64,000 nucleotides of DNA. It comes from Nocardioides agri (GTDB lineage: Bacteria > Actinomycetota > Actinomycetes > Propionibacteriales > Nocardioidaceae). The notes under the pieces were generated by a model, which saw only the letters and a program-made list of their open reading frames with translations, was not told where the DNA came from and did not search any database. Made by a program: the position numbers and the translations under genes. The DNA is taken from the NCBI RefSeq assembly GCF_013778305.1, contig NZ_JACEIC010000002.1:186001-250000 (forward strand), given 5' to 3'. Shown piece by piece: positions 9,812-18,691 of the stretch (positions within the stretch are counted from its first letter, which is position 1; each line of letters begins with the position of its first letter).

Positions 9812-10488
9812 CCGACGATCCCGAGCTCACGGTCCTGGTGGTGGACGACGACTTCATGGTCGCCTCGATCCACACCCGGTTCGTCGAGCGCACCCCGGGC
9901 TACCGCGTCGTCGGCACCGCGGCCACGGGTGCGACCGCGCTGAGCGAGATCGACCGCCTCGCCCCCGACCTCGTGCTCCTCGACGTCCACCTGCCCGACC
10001 TCAGCGGGATCGAGGTGCTGCGCCGGCTCCGGGGCGAGGGCAACGACGTCGGGGTGCTCGTCGTGACCGCGGCCCGGGAGGCCGACACGGTGCGCGCCGC
10101 GGCCGCCGCCGGGGCCGCGCACTACCTGGTGAAGCCGTTCGAGTACGACGACCTCGCCGCGCGGCTCGACGCCTTCCGCAGGACCCGGCTGGCGCTCACC
10201 GGGGTCGACCGGGCCGGCCAGGACGACATCGACGCGTTCTTCGCGCCACTCGGACGTGGACGGGAGGTGCTGCCCAAGGGGCTCAGCACCGAGACGGCCG
10301 AGGCGGTCCTCGCGACGCTCGCCGGGGGCCGCGAGGTCTCGGCCACGGAGTGCGCCGACGAGGTCGGGCTCTCGCGGGTCAGCGCGCGCCGCTACCTCGA
10401 GCACTTCGTGGCCCGCGAGCAGGCGGTCGTCCGGCTGCAGTACGGCGGGTCCGGCCGCCCGGAGCGCCGCTACCGGCTGCGGACCTGA
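9808..10488 (+). CDS. CitB/DcuR-type response regulator
   Basis: 226 residues. Receiver domain with acidic pocket VVDDDF, phospho-acceptor D59 (LVLLDVHLP) and the conserved Lys in HYLVKPFEY. A helix-turn-helix C-terminal domain of the CitB/DcuR type follows (SATECADEVGLSRVSARRYLEH). It is coupled to the CitA-like kinase by a four-base overlap. By known family practice it should activate transport genes, here the divergent tctCBA. It ends eight bases from the convergent RodZ-like gene with no terminator hairpin visible. Confidence 0.9.
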   Translation: MTDDPELTVLVVDDDFMVASIHTRFVERTPGYRVVGTAATGATALSEIDRLAPDLVLLDVHLPDLSGIEVLRRLRGEGNDVGVLVVTAAREADTVRAAAAAGAAHYLVKPFEYDDLAARLDAFRRTRLALTGVDRAGQDDIDAFFAPLGRGREVLPKGLSTETAEAVLATLAGGREVSATECADEVGLSRVSARRYLEHFVAREQAVVRLQYGGSGRPERRYRLRT

Positions 10489-10496
10489 CGGCTCGG

Positions 10497-12143
10497 CTAC
10501 TTCGCGGCGGCGTAGGTGTTCTGCGCCGGCGCGCCCTCGGCGCCCAGCGCCCCGCGGTCCTCGCCGTCGACGCTGACGACAAGCGCACCGTCGGAGGACT
10601 GCACGTGCACCGGCGGGGCCGCCTCGATCGACTTCTGCTCCCCGAACGCCAGGTCGCCGTTGAACACGACCTCGCCCGCGCCGTCCTTGACCACGACGTG
10701 CGCGCCGCCCGCCGCCGCGTTGAGCAGCACCGGCACCGGCGCACCCAGCTTGCGCTGGCCGGACGGCGAGCCGTTGAGCACCGGCTGGTCACCCGAGACG
10801 TGGACCGGGCTGTCCATGAGCAGGCGCGCGATCGACCAGGCGAGGACCAGCGCCATCACCGCGGCGATGAGCACCGACCAGTTGGGGCCGCCCTTGGTGC
10901 TGCGGATCGGGCCCTGGGCGCCGGTCGCGAGCTCGGCCTCGAACACCCGGCGCGCGTCGAGGGGGGCGTCGGCATAGAGCTCGTCGTACGACGCGAGCAG
11001 CGGTGCGGCGTCGACCCCGAGGACCCGCGCCAGCGTGCGCAGGTGGCCACGGGCGTAGAAGTCGCCGCCGCACGGCGCGAAGTCGTCGACCTCGATCGAC
11101 TCGATGACGTGCGGGCGGATCCGGGTGCGCTCGGCGAGCTGGTCGACGCTCAGCCCGAGCCGGGTGCGGGCCCCGGCGAGCTGCGGGCCGACGACGGGGT
11201 CGGCGACCGGCTCGAACACCGGCTCCTCGAAGACCGGCTCCTCGAAGACCGGCTCCTCGATGATCAGCGGCGCGACCTCGGCGATCGGCTGGGTCGGCTC
11301 CGGGGCCCGGTAGACCGCCTCGACCCGCGTCCCCTCCACGGCGTCGCGGAGCGGCAGCGGCGTCGCGCTGGCGATGGTGACCTCGGGCTCCGGCGCGCGG
11401 TCCGGCTCGGGATCGGGGTGCAGGCGGAGCCTCTCGGCCAGGTAGTCGATGCCGCGCGCCAGCGTCGGGCGCGGGTCGTGCAGCACGGGGTGCGGGTGCT
11501 CGGCGGGCTCGTCGAGCGGCTCGTCCAGCTCGTCGCTCGGCTCGTCGCCCGGCTCGTCGTCCGGCTCGTCCAGCTCGTCCACCAGCTCGACGACCCGCTC
11601 CGGGTCGCCGGCCAGCGCCAGGAGCGCCTCCGGCAGGTCCGCGTCGCCGCCGGTCACCCAGGTCGAGAGCGACAGCGGCACCGCGAGCGGGGAGCCGTGC
11701 AGTCGGCGCGCGATCGCCGCCTGGCGGCGGCCGGCGCGGTCGAGGTCCGCGAGCAGCGCGTCGGGGTCGTCGAGCAGGATCACGACGCGGCCGTCGCGCA
11801 GCAGCCCACGCCGGGCCTGCACCTCGACGCAGTCGAGGGAGTCCCACGGCACGCCGCGCCAGGTGCGGCCCAGCCGCAGTCGGATGCCCTGGTGGTCGGC
11901 GACGAGCAGCGGCGTACGCGCGTCGACGAAGGCGCTGAGGTAGGCCGCGGCGACCAGGCCCATGGCCAGCGCCAGCAGCCAGTCGAGCGCCGAGCCGCCG
12001 CCGAGCGCGCGGGTGAGGTAGGCGAGCGCGACGATCGCGGCGACGCCGCCGATGCCGCCGGCCAGGAGGCCGTTGCGGCGGATCTCGACGGGCTCGGCCT
12101 CGACGTCGAGCAGGTCGATCTCGGGTGCGCTGATCGTGGTCAC
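10497..12143 (-). CDS. RodZ-like membrane protein with helix-turn-helix domain
   Basis: 548 residues. Two N-terminal TM helices (about 25-45 and 54-72) precede a PH-like segment (RLRLGRTWRGVPWDSLDCVEV). A long acidic Asp/Glu/Pro linker (about 190-310) includes EEPVF repeats. A RodZ-type helix-turn-helix follows (about 317-375, ARTRLGLSVDQLAERTRI), then a TM helix (about 421-442) and an outer DUF4115-like beta domain. RodZ links MreB to the cell wall; whether this protein does the same is inference. The two extra N-terminal helices are unusual for RodZ. GTG at 12143 overlaps the ftsK stop (GTGA). Confidence 0.75.
   Translation of the reverse strand: MTTISAPEIDLLDVEAEPVEIRRNGLLAGGIGGVAAIVALAYLTRALGGGSALDWLLALAMGLVAAAYLSAFVDARTPLLVADHQGIRLRLGRTWRGVPWDSLDCVEVQARRGLLRDGRVVILLDDPDALLADLDRAGRRQAAIARRLHGSPLAVPLSLSTWVTGGDADLPEALLALAGDPERVVELVDELDEPDDEPGDEPSDELDEPLDEPAEHPHPVLHDPRPTLARGIDYLAERLRLHPDPEPDRAPEPEVTIASATPLPLRDAVEGTRVEAVYRAPEPTQPIAEVAPLIIEEPVFEEPVFEEPVFEPVADPVVGPQLAGARTRLGLSVDQLAERTRIRPHVIESIEVDDFAPCGGDFYARGHLRTLARVLGVDAAPLLASYDELYADAPLDARRVFEAELATGAQGPIRSTKGGPNWSVLIAAVMALVLAWSIARLLMDSPVHVSGDQPVLNGSPSGQRKLGAPVPVLLNAAAGGAHVVVKDGAGEVVFNGDLAFGEQKSIEAAPPVHVQSSDGALVVSVDGEDRGALGAEGAPAQNTYAAAK
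11221..11262 (-). repeat. 15-base in-frame tandem repeat (about 2.8 copies)
   Basis: Two identical copies of ggctcctcgaagacc (11221-11235, 11236-11250) and a partial third copy. On the reverse strand they encode EEPVF units in the acidic linker of the RodZ-like protein. Such repeats can change copy number by slippage and so vary linker length. Confidence 0.9.
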
Positions 12144-14761
12144 ATCTCCCCCTGGATGGTCGCGATGACGGAGTCGATCTCGTCGGGCTTCACGAGCACG
12201 TCGCGGGCCTTGGAGCCCTCGCTGGGCCCGACGACGCCACGGCTCTCGAGGATGTCCATGAGCCGGCCCGCCTTGGCGAACCCGACCCGCAGCTTGCGCT
12301 GGAGCATCGAGGTCGACCCGAACTGGGTGGAGACCACGAGCTCGATCGCCTGGACCACGAGGTCCATGTCGTCGCCGATGTCGTCGTCGAGCTCGCGCTT
12401 GGCGGCGGCGGGCGCCGTGACGTCCTCCCGGTAGTTGGGCTGGAGCTGGCCCTTGCAGTGCTTGACCACCTGGGCGATCTCGGCCTCGGTGACCCAGGAG
12501 CCCTGGATACGCGCGGGCTTGGAGGCGCCCATCGGCAGGAAGAGGCCGTCACCCTGGCCGACCAGCTTCTCCGCACCCGGCTGGTCGAGGATGACCCGGC
12601 TGTCGGCGAGGCTGGAGGTCGCGAACGCGAGCCGCGACGGCACGTTGGCCTTGATCAGGCCGGTGACGACGTCGACGCTCGGCCGCTGGGTGGCGAGCAC
12701 CAGGTGGATGCCGGCGGCGCGCGCGAGCTGGGTGATGCGCACGACTGCGTCCTCGACGTCGCGCGGGGCGACCATCATCAGGTCGGCGAGCTCGTCGACG
12801 ATCACCAGCAGGTAGGGGTAGGGCTCGAGCTTGCGCTCGCTGCCCGGCGGCAGCTCGACCTTGCCCGCGCGGACCGCCTTGTTGAAGTCGTCGACGTGCC
12901 GGAACCCGAAGTTGGCCAGGTCGTCGTAGCGCAGGTCCATCTCGCGCACGACCCAGGCGAGCGCCTCGGCGGCCTTCTTGGGGTTGGTGATGATCGGGGT
13001 GATCAGGTGCGGCACGCCCTCGTAGGCGTTGAGCTCGACCCGCTTGGGGTCGACCATGATCATCCGGACCTCGTCGGGAGTCGCGCGCATCAGGACCGAT
13101 GTGATCATCGAGTTGATGAACGACGACTTGCCGGAGCCGGTGGCGCCGGCCACCAGCAGGTGCGGCATCTTCGCGAGGTTGGCGACCACGAAGCCGCCCT
13201 CCACGTCCTTGCCGAGTCCGGCCACCATCGGGTGGTGGTCGGAGCGCGCCGTGTTGGAGCGCAGCACGTCGCCGAGGGAGACGATCTCCTTGTCCAGGTT
13301 GGGGATCTCGACGCCGACCGCGGACTTGCCGGGGATCGGGCTGAGGATCCGCACGTCCGCCGAGGCGACGGAGTAGGCGATGTTCTTCTGGATGTTGGTG
13401 ATCTTCTCGACCTTGACGCCCGGGCCGAGCTCGACCTCGTAGCGGGTCACGGTCGGGCCGCGCGTGTAGCCGGTCACCTGGGCGTCGATCGAGAACTCCT
13501 CGAGCACCTGGGTCAGCCGGTCGACGACCGCGTCGCTGGCCTTGGAGCGCGCCTTGTGCGGCGAGCCGGGCTTGAGCACGTCACTCGTCGGGAGCGAGTA
13601 GACGATGTCGCCGGACAGCGCCAGCTGCTCGACCCGCTGCGGCAGCGGCGTGTGCGGCGGCGGCTCGAGCTCGACCTTCTCCTCCACCTTGTCCTCGAAC
13701 ACCGGGATCTCCGCGACCGTCGCGTCGGCATCGACGCCGAGCACGTCGGGGGCGAAGATGTCGAGGCCCTCCTCGGTGGTCTCGAGGCGCTTCTTGCGCT
13801 TGCGCATCTCGCGGTCGACGAGGACCGGGCTGTCGTACGCCGGGTCGCCCATCTCGGGGTCGATCTCGTCCTCCGCGGACTTGCCGCGGCGGCGCCGGGT
13901 CGGCGCGGGCTCGTCGTGGTCGTCCTCGTGGTGCGGGTGGCCGAGCAGCCGGTCGCGGGCGTCCGCGAGCCGCGCGGGCACCTGGTAGAGCGGGGTGCCG
14001 GTGATGATGAGGACGCCGAAGAAGCCGAGCAGCACGAGCAGCGGCACCGCGACGTACGGCGAGCGCAGGAGGTCGAGCAGCAGGCTGGCCACGACGTACC
14101 CGATCGCGCCGCCGGCGTCCTGGAGGTCGCTGGTGTCGCCGAGGTCGGGCTGCGGGTTGCCGTCGGCGATCTGGACGATGCCGAGGACGCCGAAGGCGAG
14201 CGAGCTCCAGCCGATGGCCTGCCGGCCGGCCGGGCCGGTGCGCTCGGGGTCGCGCATGGTGCGCCAGCCGACGAACAGCAGCGCGAGCGGGACGACGAAC
14301 CCGACCTTGCCGACCGAGCCCTGCACGACCGTGCGGGCGCCGTCCATGACCGCGCCGGGCAGCTGCCACCAGATGGCGGCGGCGACCACGACCGCCGAGC
14401 CGATGAGGAAGAGCCCGACGCCGTCCCGGCGCTGGTCGGGCTCGAGCTCCTCGGCACCGTGCCCGATGCCGCGGGCGAGGGTGCCGACGCCGTGGGCGAT
14501 CGCCAGCCAGACCGCGCCCAGCGCGTGGAAGAGCGCGCCGAACATCCTCGAGATCGGGCCCGGCCCGGTGCGGACCGCACGCGGTGCCGGTCGCCGGGCC
14601 GCGGGCTTCTTCTTCGCGACCGGCTTCTTCTTCGGGGCAGGCTTGCGCGACGAGCCGGTGCTCCGGCTCGTGGACCGGGTGGTGCCGGTACTCCGGGATC
14701 GGGAGGTCGAGGACGTGCTCTTGCTCCGCGACCCCGGCGGGGAAGACGTACGGGTCGCCAT
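12140..14761 (-). CDS. ftsK: DNA translocase FtsK/SpoIIIE
   Basis: 873 residues. A very basic, Ser/Thr/Lys/Arg-rich N-terminus (residues 1-60) is followed by about four TM helices (to about 215), a variable linker, and the motor domain with Walker A GATGSGKS (about residue 537). Asp-rich Walker B (LLVIVDELADLMM) follows. The winged-helix gamma domain closes the protein (TSMLQRKLRVGFAKAGRLMDILE). It pumps chromosome ends through the closing septum. I choose ATG 14761 over GTG 14770 because a -10 TAGGGT sits exactly seven bases upstream of it (leaderless start). Confidence 0.95.
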   Translation of the reverse strand: MATRTSSPPGSRSKSTSSTSRSRSTGTTRSTSRSTGSSRKPAPKKKPVAKKKPAARRPAPRAVRTGPGPISRMFGALFHALGAVWLAIAHGVGTLARGIGHGAEELEPDQRRDGVGLFLIGSAVVVAAAIWWQLPGAVMDGARTVVQGSVGKVGFVVPLALLFVGWRTMRDPERTGPAGRQAIGWSSLAFGVLGIVQIADGNPQPDLGDTSDLQDAGGAIGYVVASLLLDLLRSPYVAVPLLVLLGFFGVLIITGTPLYQVPARLADARDRLLGHPHHEDDHDEPAPTRRRRGKSAEDEIDPEMGDPAYDSPVLVDREMRKRKKRLETTEEGLDIFAPDVLGVDADATVAEIPVFEDKVEEKVELEPPPHTPLPQRVEQLALSGDIVYSLPTSDVLKPGSPHKARSKASDAVVDRLTQVLEEFSIDAQVTGYTRGPTVTRYEVELGPGVKVEKITNIQKNIAYSVASADVRILSPIPGKSAVGVEIPNLDKEIVSLGDVLRSNTARSDHHPMVAGLGKDVEGGFVVANLAKMPHLLVAGATGSGKSSFINSMITSVLMRATPDEVRMIMVDPKRVELNAYEGVPHLITPIITNPKKAAEALAWVVREMDLRYDDLANFGFRHVDDFNKAVRAGKVELPPGSERKLEPYPYLLVIVDELADLMMVAPRDVEDAVVRITQLARAAGIHLVLATQRPSVDVVTGLIKANVPSRLAFATSSLADSRVILDQPGAEKLVGQGDGLFLPMGASKPARIQGSWVTEAEIAQVVKHCKGQLQPNYREDVTAPAAAKRELDDDIGDDMDLVVQAIELVVSTQFGSTSMLQRKLRVGFAKAGRLMDILESRGVVGPSEGSKARDVLVKPDEIDSVIATIQGEM

Positions 14762-14941
14762 GGTGATCACCCTACGCAGGGGTCACACCAGTCACACGCA
14801 CCACAGGAGTGCGTGTCTTCGCCCGGGCGGGCCCCGCGAAGATTTCACCCACATGGTGATTTACCGGGTGGAGGCGCTCACCCTAGGCTCCCGCCAGACC
14901 CCGGCACTCGCCGAGGATCATCTCGGGAAGAAGGCTTGCCC
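14762..14941. other. Divergent ftsK / protease intergenic region
   Basis: 180 bases without a gene. Besides the ftsK -10 it holds an inverted repeat ACACGCAC-n7-GTGCGTGT just upstream of ftsK and a shorter TCACC-n5-GGTGA palindrome nearer the protease. Either could be an operator for the divergent promoters. No consensus is recognised. Confidence 0.35.
14769..14774 (-). promoter_or_regulatory. Leaderless -10 element of ftsK
   Basis: TAGGGT on the reverse strand, seven bases before ATG 14761. Actinobacterial TANNNT -10 at this spacing puts transcription start on the start codon. Confidence 0.6.
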
Positions 14942-17900
14942 ATGAAAGCCCTGCTCGTTCCGCGCCGTCTGCGCGGAGGATCTCTGGCGGTCCTCGCCAG
15001 CGTCGCCCTGGTCGCCGCGACCCTGTCCGCGGCTCCCGCCTCGTCCGAGCCGACGGCTCCGGCCAGTGGGTCGGACGCCGCGGTCGCCGACCCGGTCAAG
15101 GAGACGGCCGGCAACGACCCGCTCGGCGAGCGGGACCGCGCCCTCCTGGCCGAGGCGATCGCCGACGGCGACGAGAACGTCACGATGATCCTGGCGACCG
15201 ACGCCGGCAGTGCGGACGAGGTCGAGGCCTCGGTCGAGCGGCTCGGCGGCACGGTCGGCATGCGCTCGCAGCGGATCGGCTACGTCCGCGCCAGCGTGCC
15301 GACCGGCAAGGTCCTCAAGACCGCCTACCTTCCCGGCGTCGACAAGGTCGACCTCAACGAGACCATCAAGCAGCCCGACCCGCGCCTCGAGGGCCGCGCC
15401 GGGCGGGCCGCGACGGCCGCCGGCCCGGGCGCCGGGACCCCCGACGACAACCCGTACATGCCCACCAACGAGACCGGCGCGGTGGCGTTCAAGCAGAACC
15501 ACCCGACCTACGACGGTCGCGGGGTGACGATCGGCGTCCTCGACTCCGGTGTCGACCTCGACCACCCCGCCCTGTCCACGACGTCCACCGGCGAGCGCAA
15601 GATCGTCGACTGGGTGACCGCGACCGACCCGCTCGAGGACGCGACGTGGCGCGCCATGCTCACCCAGGTGACCGGCCCGACCTTCACCTACGCCGGCTCG
15701 ACGTGGAAGGCGCCGGCAGGCACCTACCGCATCAACCGGTTCTCGGAGTCGATCACGGCCGGCAGCGAGCCCGCCGGGGACGTCAACCGTGACGGCGACA
15801 CCACCGACCGGTGGGGCGTGCTCTACAACCCCGCGACCCACGACGTGTGGGTCGACGTCGACCAGGACTTCGACTTCACCGACGAGACCGCGATGCGTCC
15901 CTACCGTGAGGACTTCCAGGTCGGGCACTTCGGCACCGACAACCCGGCGACCACGGAGGTCGTCGAGAGCATGCCGTTCGTCGTCCAGTATCGCGAGGAC
16001 GTCGACACGACCCCGGCCGGCCTCCCCGGCGTCGCCGACTTCGTCAACATCGGCATTCCCGAGGACGCCCACGGCTCCCACGTCGCCGGCATCGCCGCCG
16101 GGCACAGCCTGTTCGGCGGTCAGATGGACGGCGCGGCGCCGGGCGCCCAGATCGTCTCCTCGCGAGCCTGCACCTGGGGCGGCGGCTGCACCGCGGTCGC
16201 CCTGACCGAGGGCATGATCGACCTGGTCACCAACCGCGGCGTCGACGTGGTCAACATGTCGATCGGCGGCCTTCCCGCCCTCAACGACGCCAACAACGCC
16301 CGCGCCGAGCTCTACGACCGCCTGATCGACGAGTACGGCGTCCAGCTCATCTTCTCGATCGGCAACAGCGGCCCGGGCCTGAACACGGCAGGCGACCCCG
16401 GCGTCGTCACCGACGTGATCGGCGTGGCCTCGTCGATCTCGAAGGAGACCTGGGCGGCCAACTACGGCTCGGTGGTCTCCTCGAAGCTGAACCTGCACAA
16501 CTACTCCTCGCGCGGCCCGCGCGAGGACGGCGGCTTCAAGCCCGACCTGATGGCGCCCGGCTCGGCGATCTCGACGGTGCCGCGCTGGCTCAAGCAGCCC
16601 GACGTGGCCGAGGCCGGCTACGCCCTGCCTCCGGGCTACGCGATGTTCAACGGCACCTCGATGGCCTCCCCGCAGACCGCGGGGGCCGCCGCGCTGCTGC
16701 TGAGCGCCGCCTTCCAGACCGACACGGCCGTGACGCCGGCACAGCTGCGCACGGCCATGGAGACCTCGGCCGACTTCGTGAAGGGTCTCCCGGCCGTCGC
16801 CCAGGGTCACGGGCAGCTCGACGTCCCGAGCACCTGGTCGCTGCTGAAGAAGGAGCCCGAGGTGCGTGACTACACGGTCTCGGCGCCGGTCTGCACCCCG
16901 ATCTCGCAGTTCCTGGCCACCCCCGATCGCGGGACCGGCGTCTACAACCGTTGCGCCGCCGGCGACGGCGGCCAGGCGGCCGGCTCGACCCGGACCTACC
17001 AGGTCCGGGTGACGCGGACCAGCGGCCCCGCGCGGGCGATCCGGCACCGGCTGGAGCTGGTCGGCAACGACGGCACCTTCTCGGCGCCGTCATCGGTCAG
17101 CCTGCCCCTCGGCACTGCGGTCACCATCCCGGTCGTCGCCAGTCCGTCGGCAGGCATGCACTCGGCGATCCTGCGCATCGACGACCCCGGCACGGCCCTG
17201 ATCGACCACACGATGCTCGCCACGGTCGTGGCACCGACGCCGCTGCGCGCGCCGAGCTACGCCACGACCACGACCTCACGGGTGGAGCGCAACCTGACGC
17301 AGAGCATCTTCGTGACGGTGCCCGAGGGCGCCCGGGCCCTGCAGGTCAACCTCGGTGGGATCGCGACCGGCAGCCAGACCCGGTTCATCGCGATCAACCC
17401 GTACGGCGTCCCGGTCGAGAGCACGTCGTCGCTGGTGTGCTACACCAACTTCAGCGACCCGGCCGACTGCAAGCCGACGTCGCGGGCGTACGCCGATCCG
17501 CTGCCCGGCGTGTGGGAGATCGAGGTCGAGAGCAGGCGGACCACCCCGTCGCTGAACAACCCCTACCGCCTGACGGCGGCGGTGCAGGGCGTGACGGTGT
17601 CGCCGGAGACCCTCGAGCTCGCCTCGGTCGAGGCCGGCACGCCGACGCCGGTGTCGTGGACGGTGACCAACGCCTTCGGGCCGGTGACCGTGCACGGTGA
17701 GGGTGGTCCCCTCGGCAGCGCGCACTCGGCGCGCCCGTCGATCGCCGACCACGCGACCGCCGAGTACACGGTCGAGGTGCCGGCCGGCGCCGACGCCCTG
17801 ACCGCGACCATCGGCAACCCGAGCGACCTGAGTGCCGACCTCGACCTGTCCGTCTACCTGGGCGACACCCTGGTCGGGCAGACCGCCGACGGCGACTCCG

Positions 17901-18214
17901 AGGAGTCGGTGACGATCACCTCGCCGGCCGCGGGCACCTACACGGTCGTGGTCGACGGCTACTCGGTGCCTGCCGGCACCACGGAGTACGACTACCTCGA
18001 CGTGTTCTTCTCCCCTGCGCTCGGGGAGCTGACCGTCGACGACAGCGCGCACTCGCTGGCCGGGGGGCAGAGCGTCGAGATCGGCGGCTCGCTCACGGCG
18101 CAGCAGGCTCCGGCGGCCGGTCGCAGCCTGTTCGGCGAGATGCGGGTGGTCAGCACCGAGGGCGCCGTGCTCGGCACCGGCGCTGTCCAGATCGGGGAGG
18201 TCACCACGCCGTAG
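14942..18214 (+). CDS. Large secreted subtilisin-family (S8) serine protease
   Basis: 1090 residues. Signal peptide (about 1-38, ends near SAAPASS), then a propeptide-like region (VTMILATDAGSADEVEASVERLGG). The S8 catalytic triad is intact: D201 (VLDSGVDLDHP), H377 (AHGSHVAG) and S573 (NGTSMASP). About 170 residues separate Asp and His, more than in plain subtilisin. The insert contains an Asp-rich stretch (DVNRDGDTTD) that may bind calcium. The C-terminal 450 residues are beta-rich domains, including a pre-peptidase C-terminal-like domain (SADLDLSVYLGD). GAAGAAGG lies ahead of ATG. It is divergent from ftsK and ends at a strong hairpin. Confidence 0.93.
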   Translation: MKALLVPRRLRGGSLAVLASVALVAATLSAAPASSEPTAPASGSDAAVADPVKETAGNDPLGERDRALLAEAIADGDENVTMILATDAGSADEVEASVERLGGTVGMRSQRIGYVRASVPTGKVLKTAYLPGVDKVDLNETIKQPDPRLEGRAGRAATAAGPGAGTPDDNPYMPTNETGAVAFKQNHPTYDGRGVTIGVLDSGVDLDHPALSTTSTGERKIVDWVTATDPLEDATWRAMLTQVTGPTFTYAGSTWKAPAGTYRINRFSESITAGSEPAGDVNRDGDTTDRWGVLYNPATHDVWVDVDQDFDFTDETAMRPYREDFQVGHFGTDNPATTEVVESMPFVVQYREDVDTTPAGLPGVADFVNIGIPEDAHGSHVAGIAAGHSLFGGQMDGAAPGAQIVSSRACTWGGGCTAVALTEGMIDLVTNRGVDVVNMSIGGLPALNDANNARAELYDRLIDEYGVQLIFSIGNSGPGLNTAGDPGVVTDVIGVASSISKETWAANYGSVVSSKLNLHNYSSRGPREDGGFKPDLMAPGSAISTVPRWLKQPDVAEAGYALPPGYAMFNGTSMASPQTAGAAALLLSAAFQTDTAVTPAQLRTAMETSADFVKGLPAVAQGHGQLDVPSTWSLLKKEPEVRDYTVSAPVCTPISQFLATPDRGTGVYNRCAAGDGGQAAGSTRTYQVRVTRTSGPARAIRHRLELVGNDGTFSAPSSVSLPLGTAVTIPVVASPSAGMHSAILRIDDPGTALIDHTMLATVVAPTPLRAPSYATTTTSRVERNLTQSIFVTVPEGARALQVNLGGIATGSQTRFIAINPYGVPVESTSSLVCYTNFSDPADCKPTSRAYADPLPGVWEIEVESRRTTPSLNNPYRLTAAVQGVTVSPETLELASVEAGTPTPVSWTVTNAFGPVTVHGEGGPLGSAHSARPSIADHATAEYTVEVPAGADALTATIGNPSDLSADLDLSVYLGDTLVGQTADGDSEESVTITSPAAGTYTVVVDGYSVPAGTTEYDYLDVFFSPALGELTVDDSAHSLAGGQSVEIGGSLTAQQAPAAGRSLFGEMRVVSTEGAVLGTGAVQIGEVTTP

Positions 18215-18220
18215 CGCACG

Positions 18221-18256
18221 CCGGCGCGGGTGTGCCTGCGGGCGCACCCGCGCCGG
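18221..18256. terminator. Bidirectional hairpin terminator between convergent genes
   Basis: Left arm 18221-18236, loop TGCG, right arm 18241-18256: a 16-bp stem with a single T-G wobble. It fills the gap between the protease stop and the stop of the reverse-strand lipoprotein gene (18257). There is no U-run, as is common for high-GC actinobacteria. Confidence 0.75.
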
Positions 18257-18691
18257 TCAGCGCTCGGTGATCTCCTGCACCCGCAGGGGCACGCCCTGCT
18301 GGCAGGTGGACATGGCGCCGGGGTCGAGAGTGCCGACGACCTCGACCCGGGCCCCGACCTCCGGCCGCGCGCCGAGCAGCAGGTACTCCTGACCGGAGGC
18401 GACCAGCAGCAGGCAGCCGTGCTCGACGCCCTCGACCACGGTGCCCGCCACGCGGACCTGCGGACCCTTCGGGTCCGGGGTGCGACTGAGGTCCTCGAGT
18501 GGCGCGCTCGGCGAGGCGCTGGCCGACTCGGAGCCGGCGGGTCCGTCGCTCATCCGTCCATCATCCCCGGTCCGGGCGGTGGGGTCGCCGCAGGCCGCCA
18601 GGAGCCACACCACGGCCAGACCGGCGGCCGCTGCCGAGACTCGTCGCTGCACATCGGTACGACGGGCCACGGCCGGCCCCGGTTCCCTCAC
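18257..18691 (-). CDS. Putative lipoprotein, unknown function
   Basis: 144 residues. N-terminal hydrophobic stretch with lipobox LAAC (about residues 31-34), a Ser/Ala/Asp-rich spacer, then a compact C-terminal domain of about 80 residues (VRVAGTVVEGVEHGCLLLV, LGARPEVGARVEVVGTLD) that looks like a small OB-type beta barrel. ATG at 18691 overlaps the rnj stop (ATGA), so it is the last gene of dapA-rnj. I do not recognise a named family. Confidence 0.7.
   Translation of the reverse strand: MREPGPAVARRTDVQRRVSAAAAGLAVVWLLAACGDPTARTGDDGRMSDGPAGSESASASPSAPLEDLSRTPDPKGPQVRVAGTVVEGVEHGCLLLVASGQEYLLLGARPEVGARVEVVGTLDPGAMSTCQQGVPLRVQEITER

Noticed and set aside
11481..11580. CRISPR-like or satellite repeat in the RodZ-like gene
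   Set aside because: The irregular gctcgtc repeats are in frame and encode the Asp/Glu/Pro linker. There are no spacers.
12458..14941. Upstream extension of the subtilase frame across ftsK
   Set aside because: The real protein starts at ATG 14942 with a signal peptide and ribosome site. The rest is antisense to ftsK.
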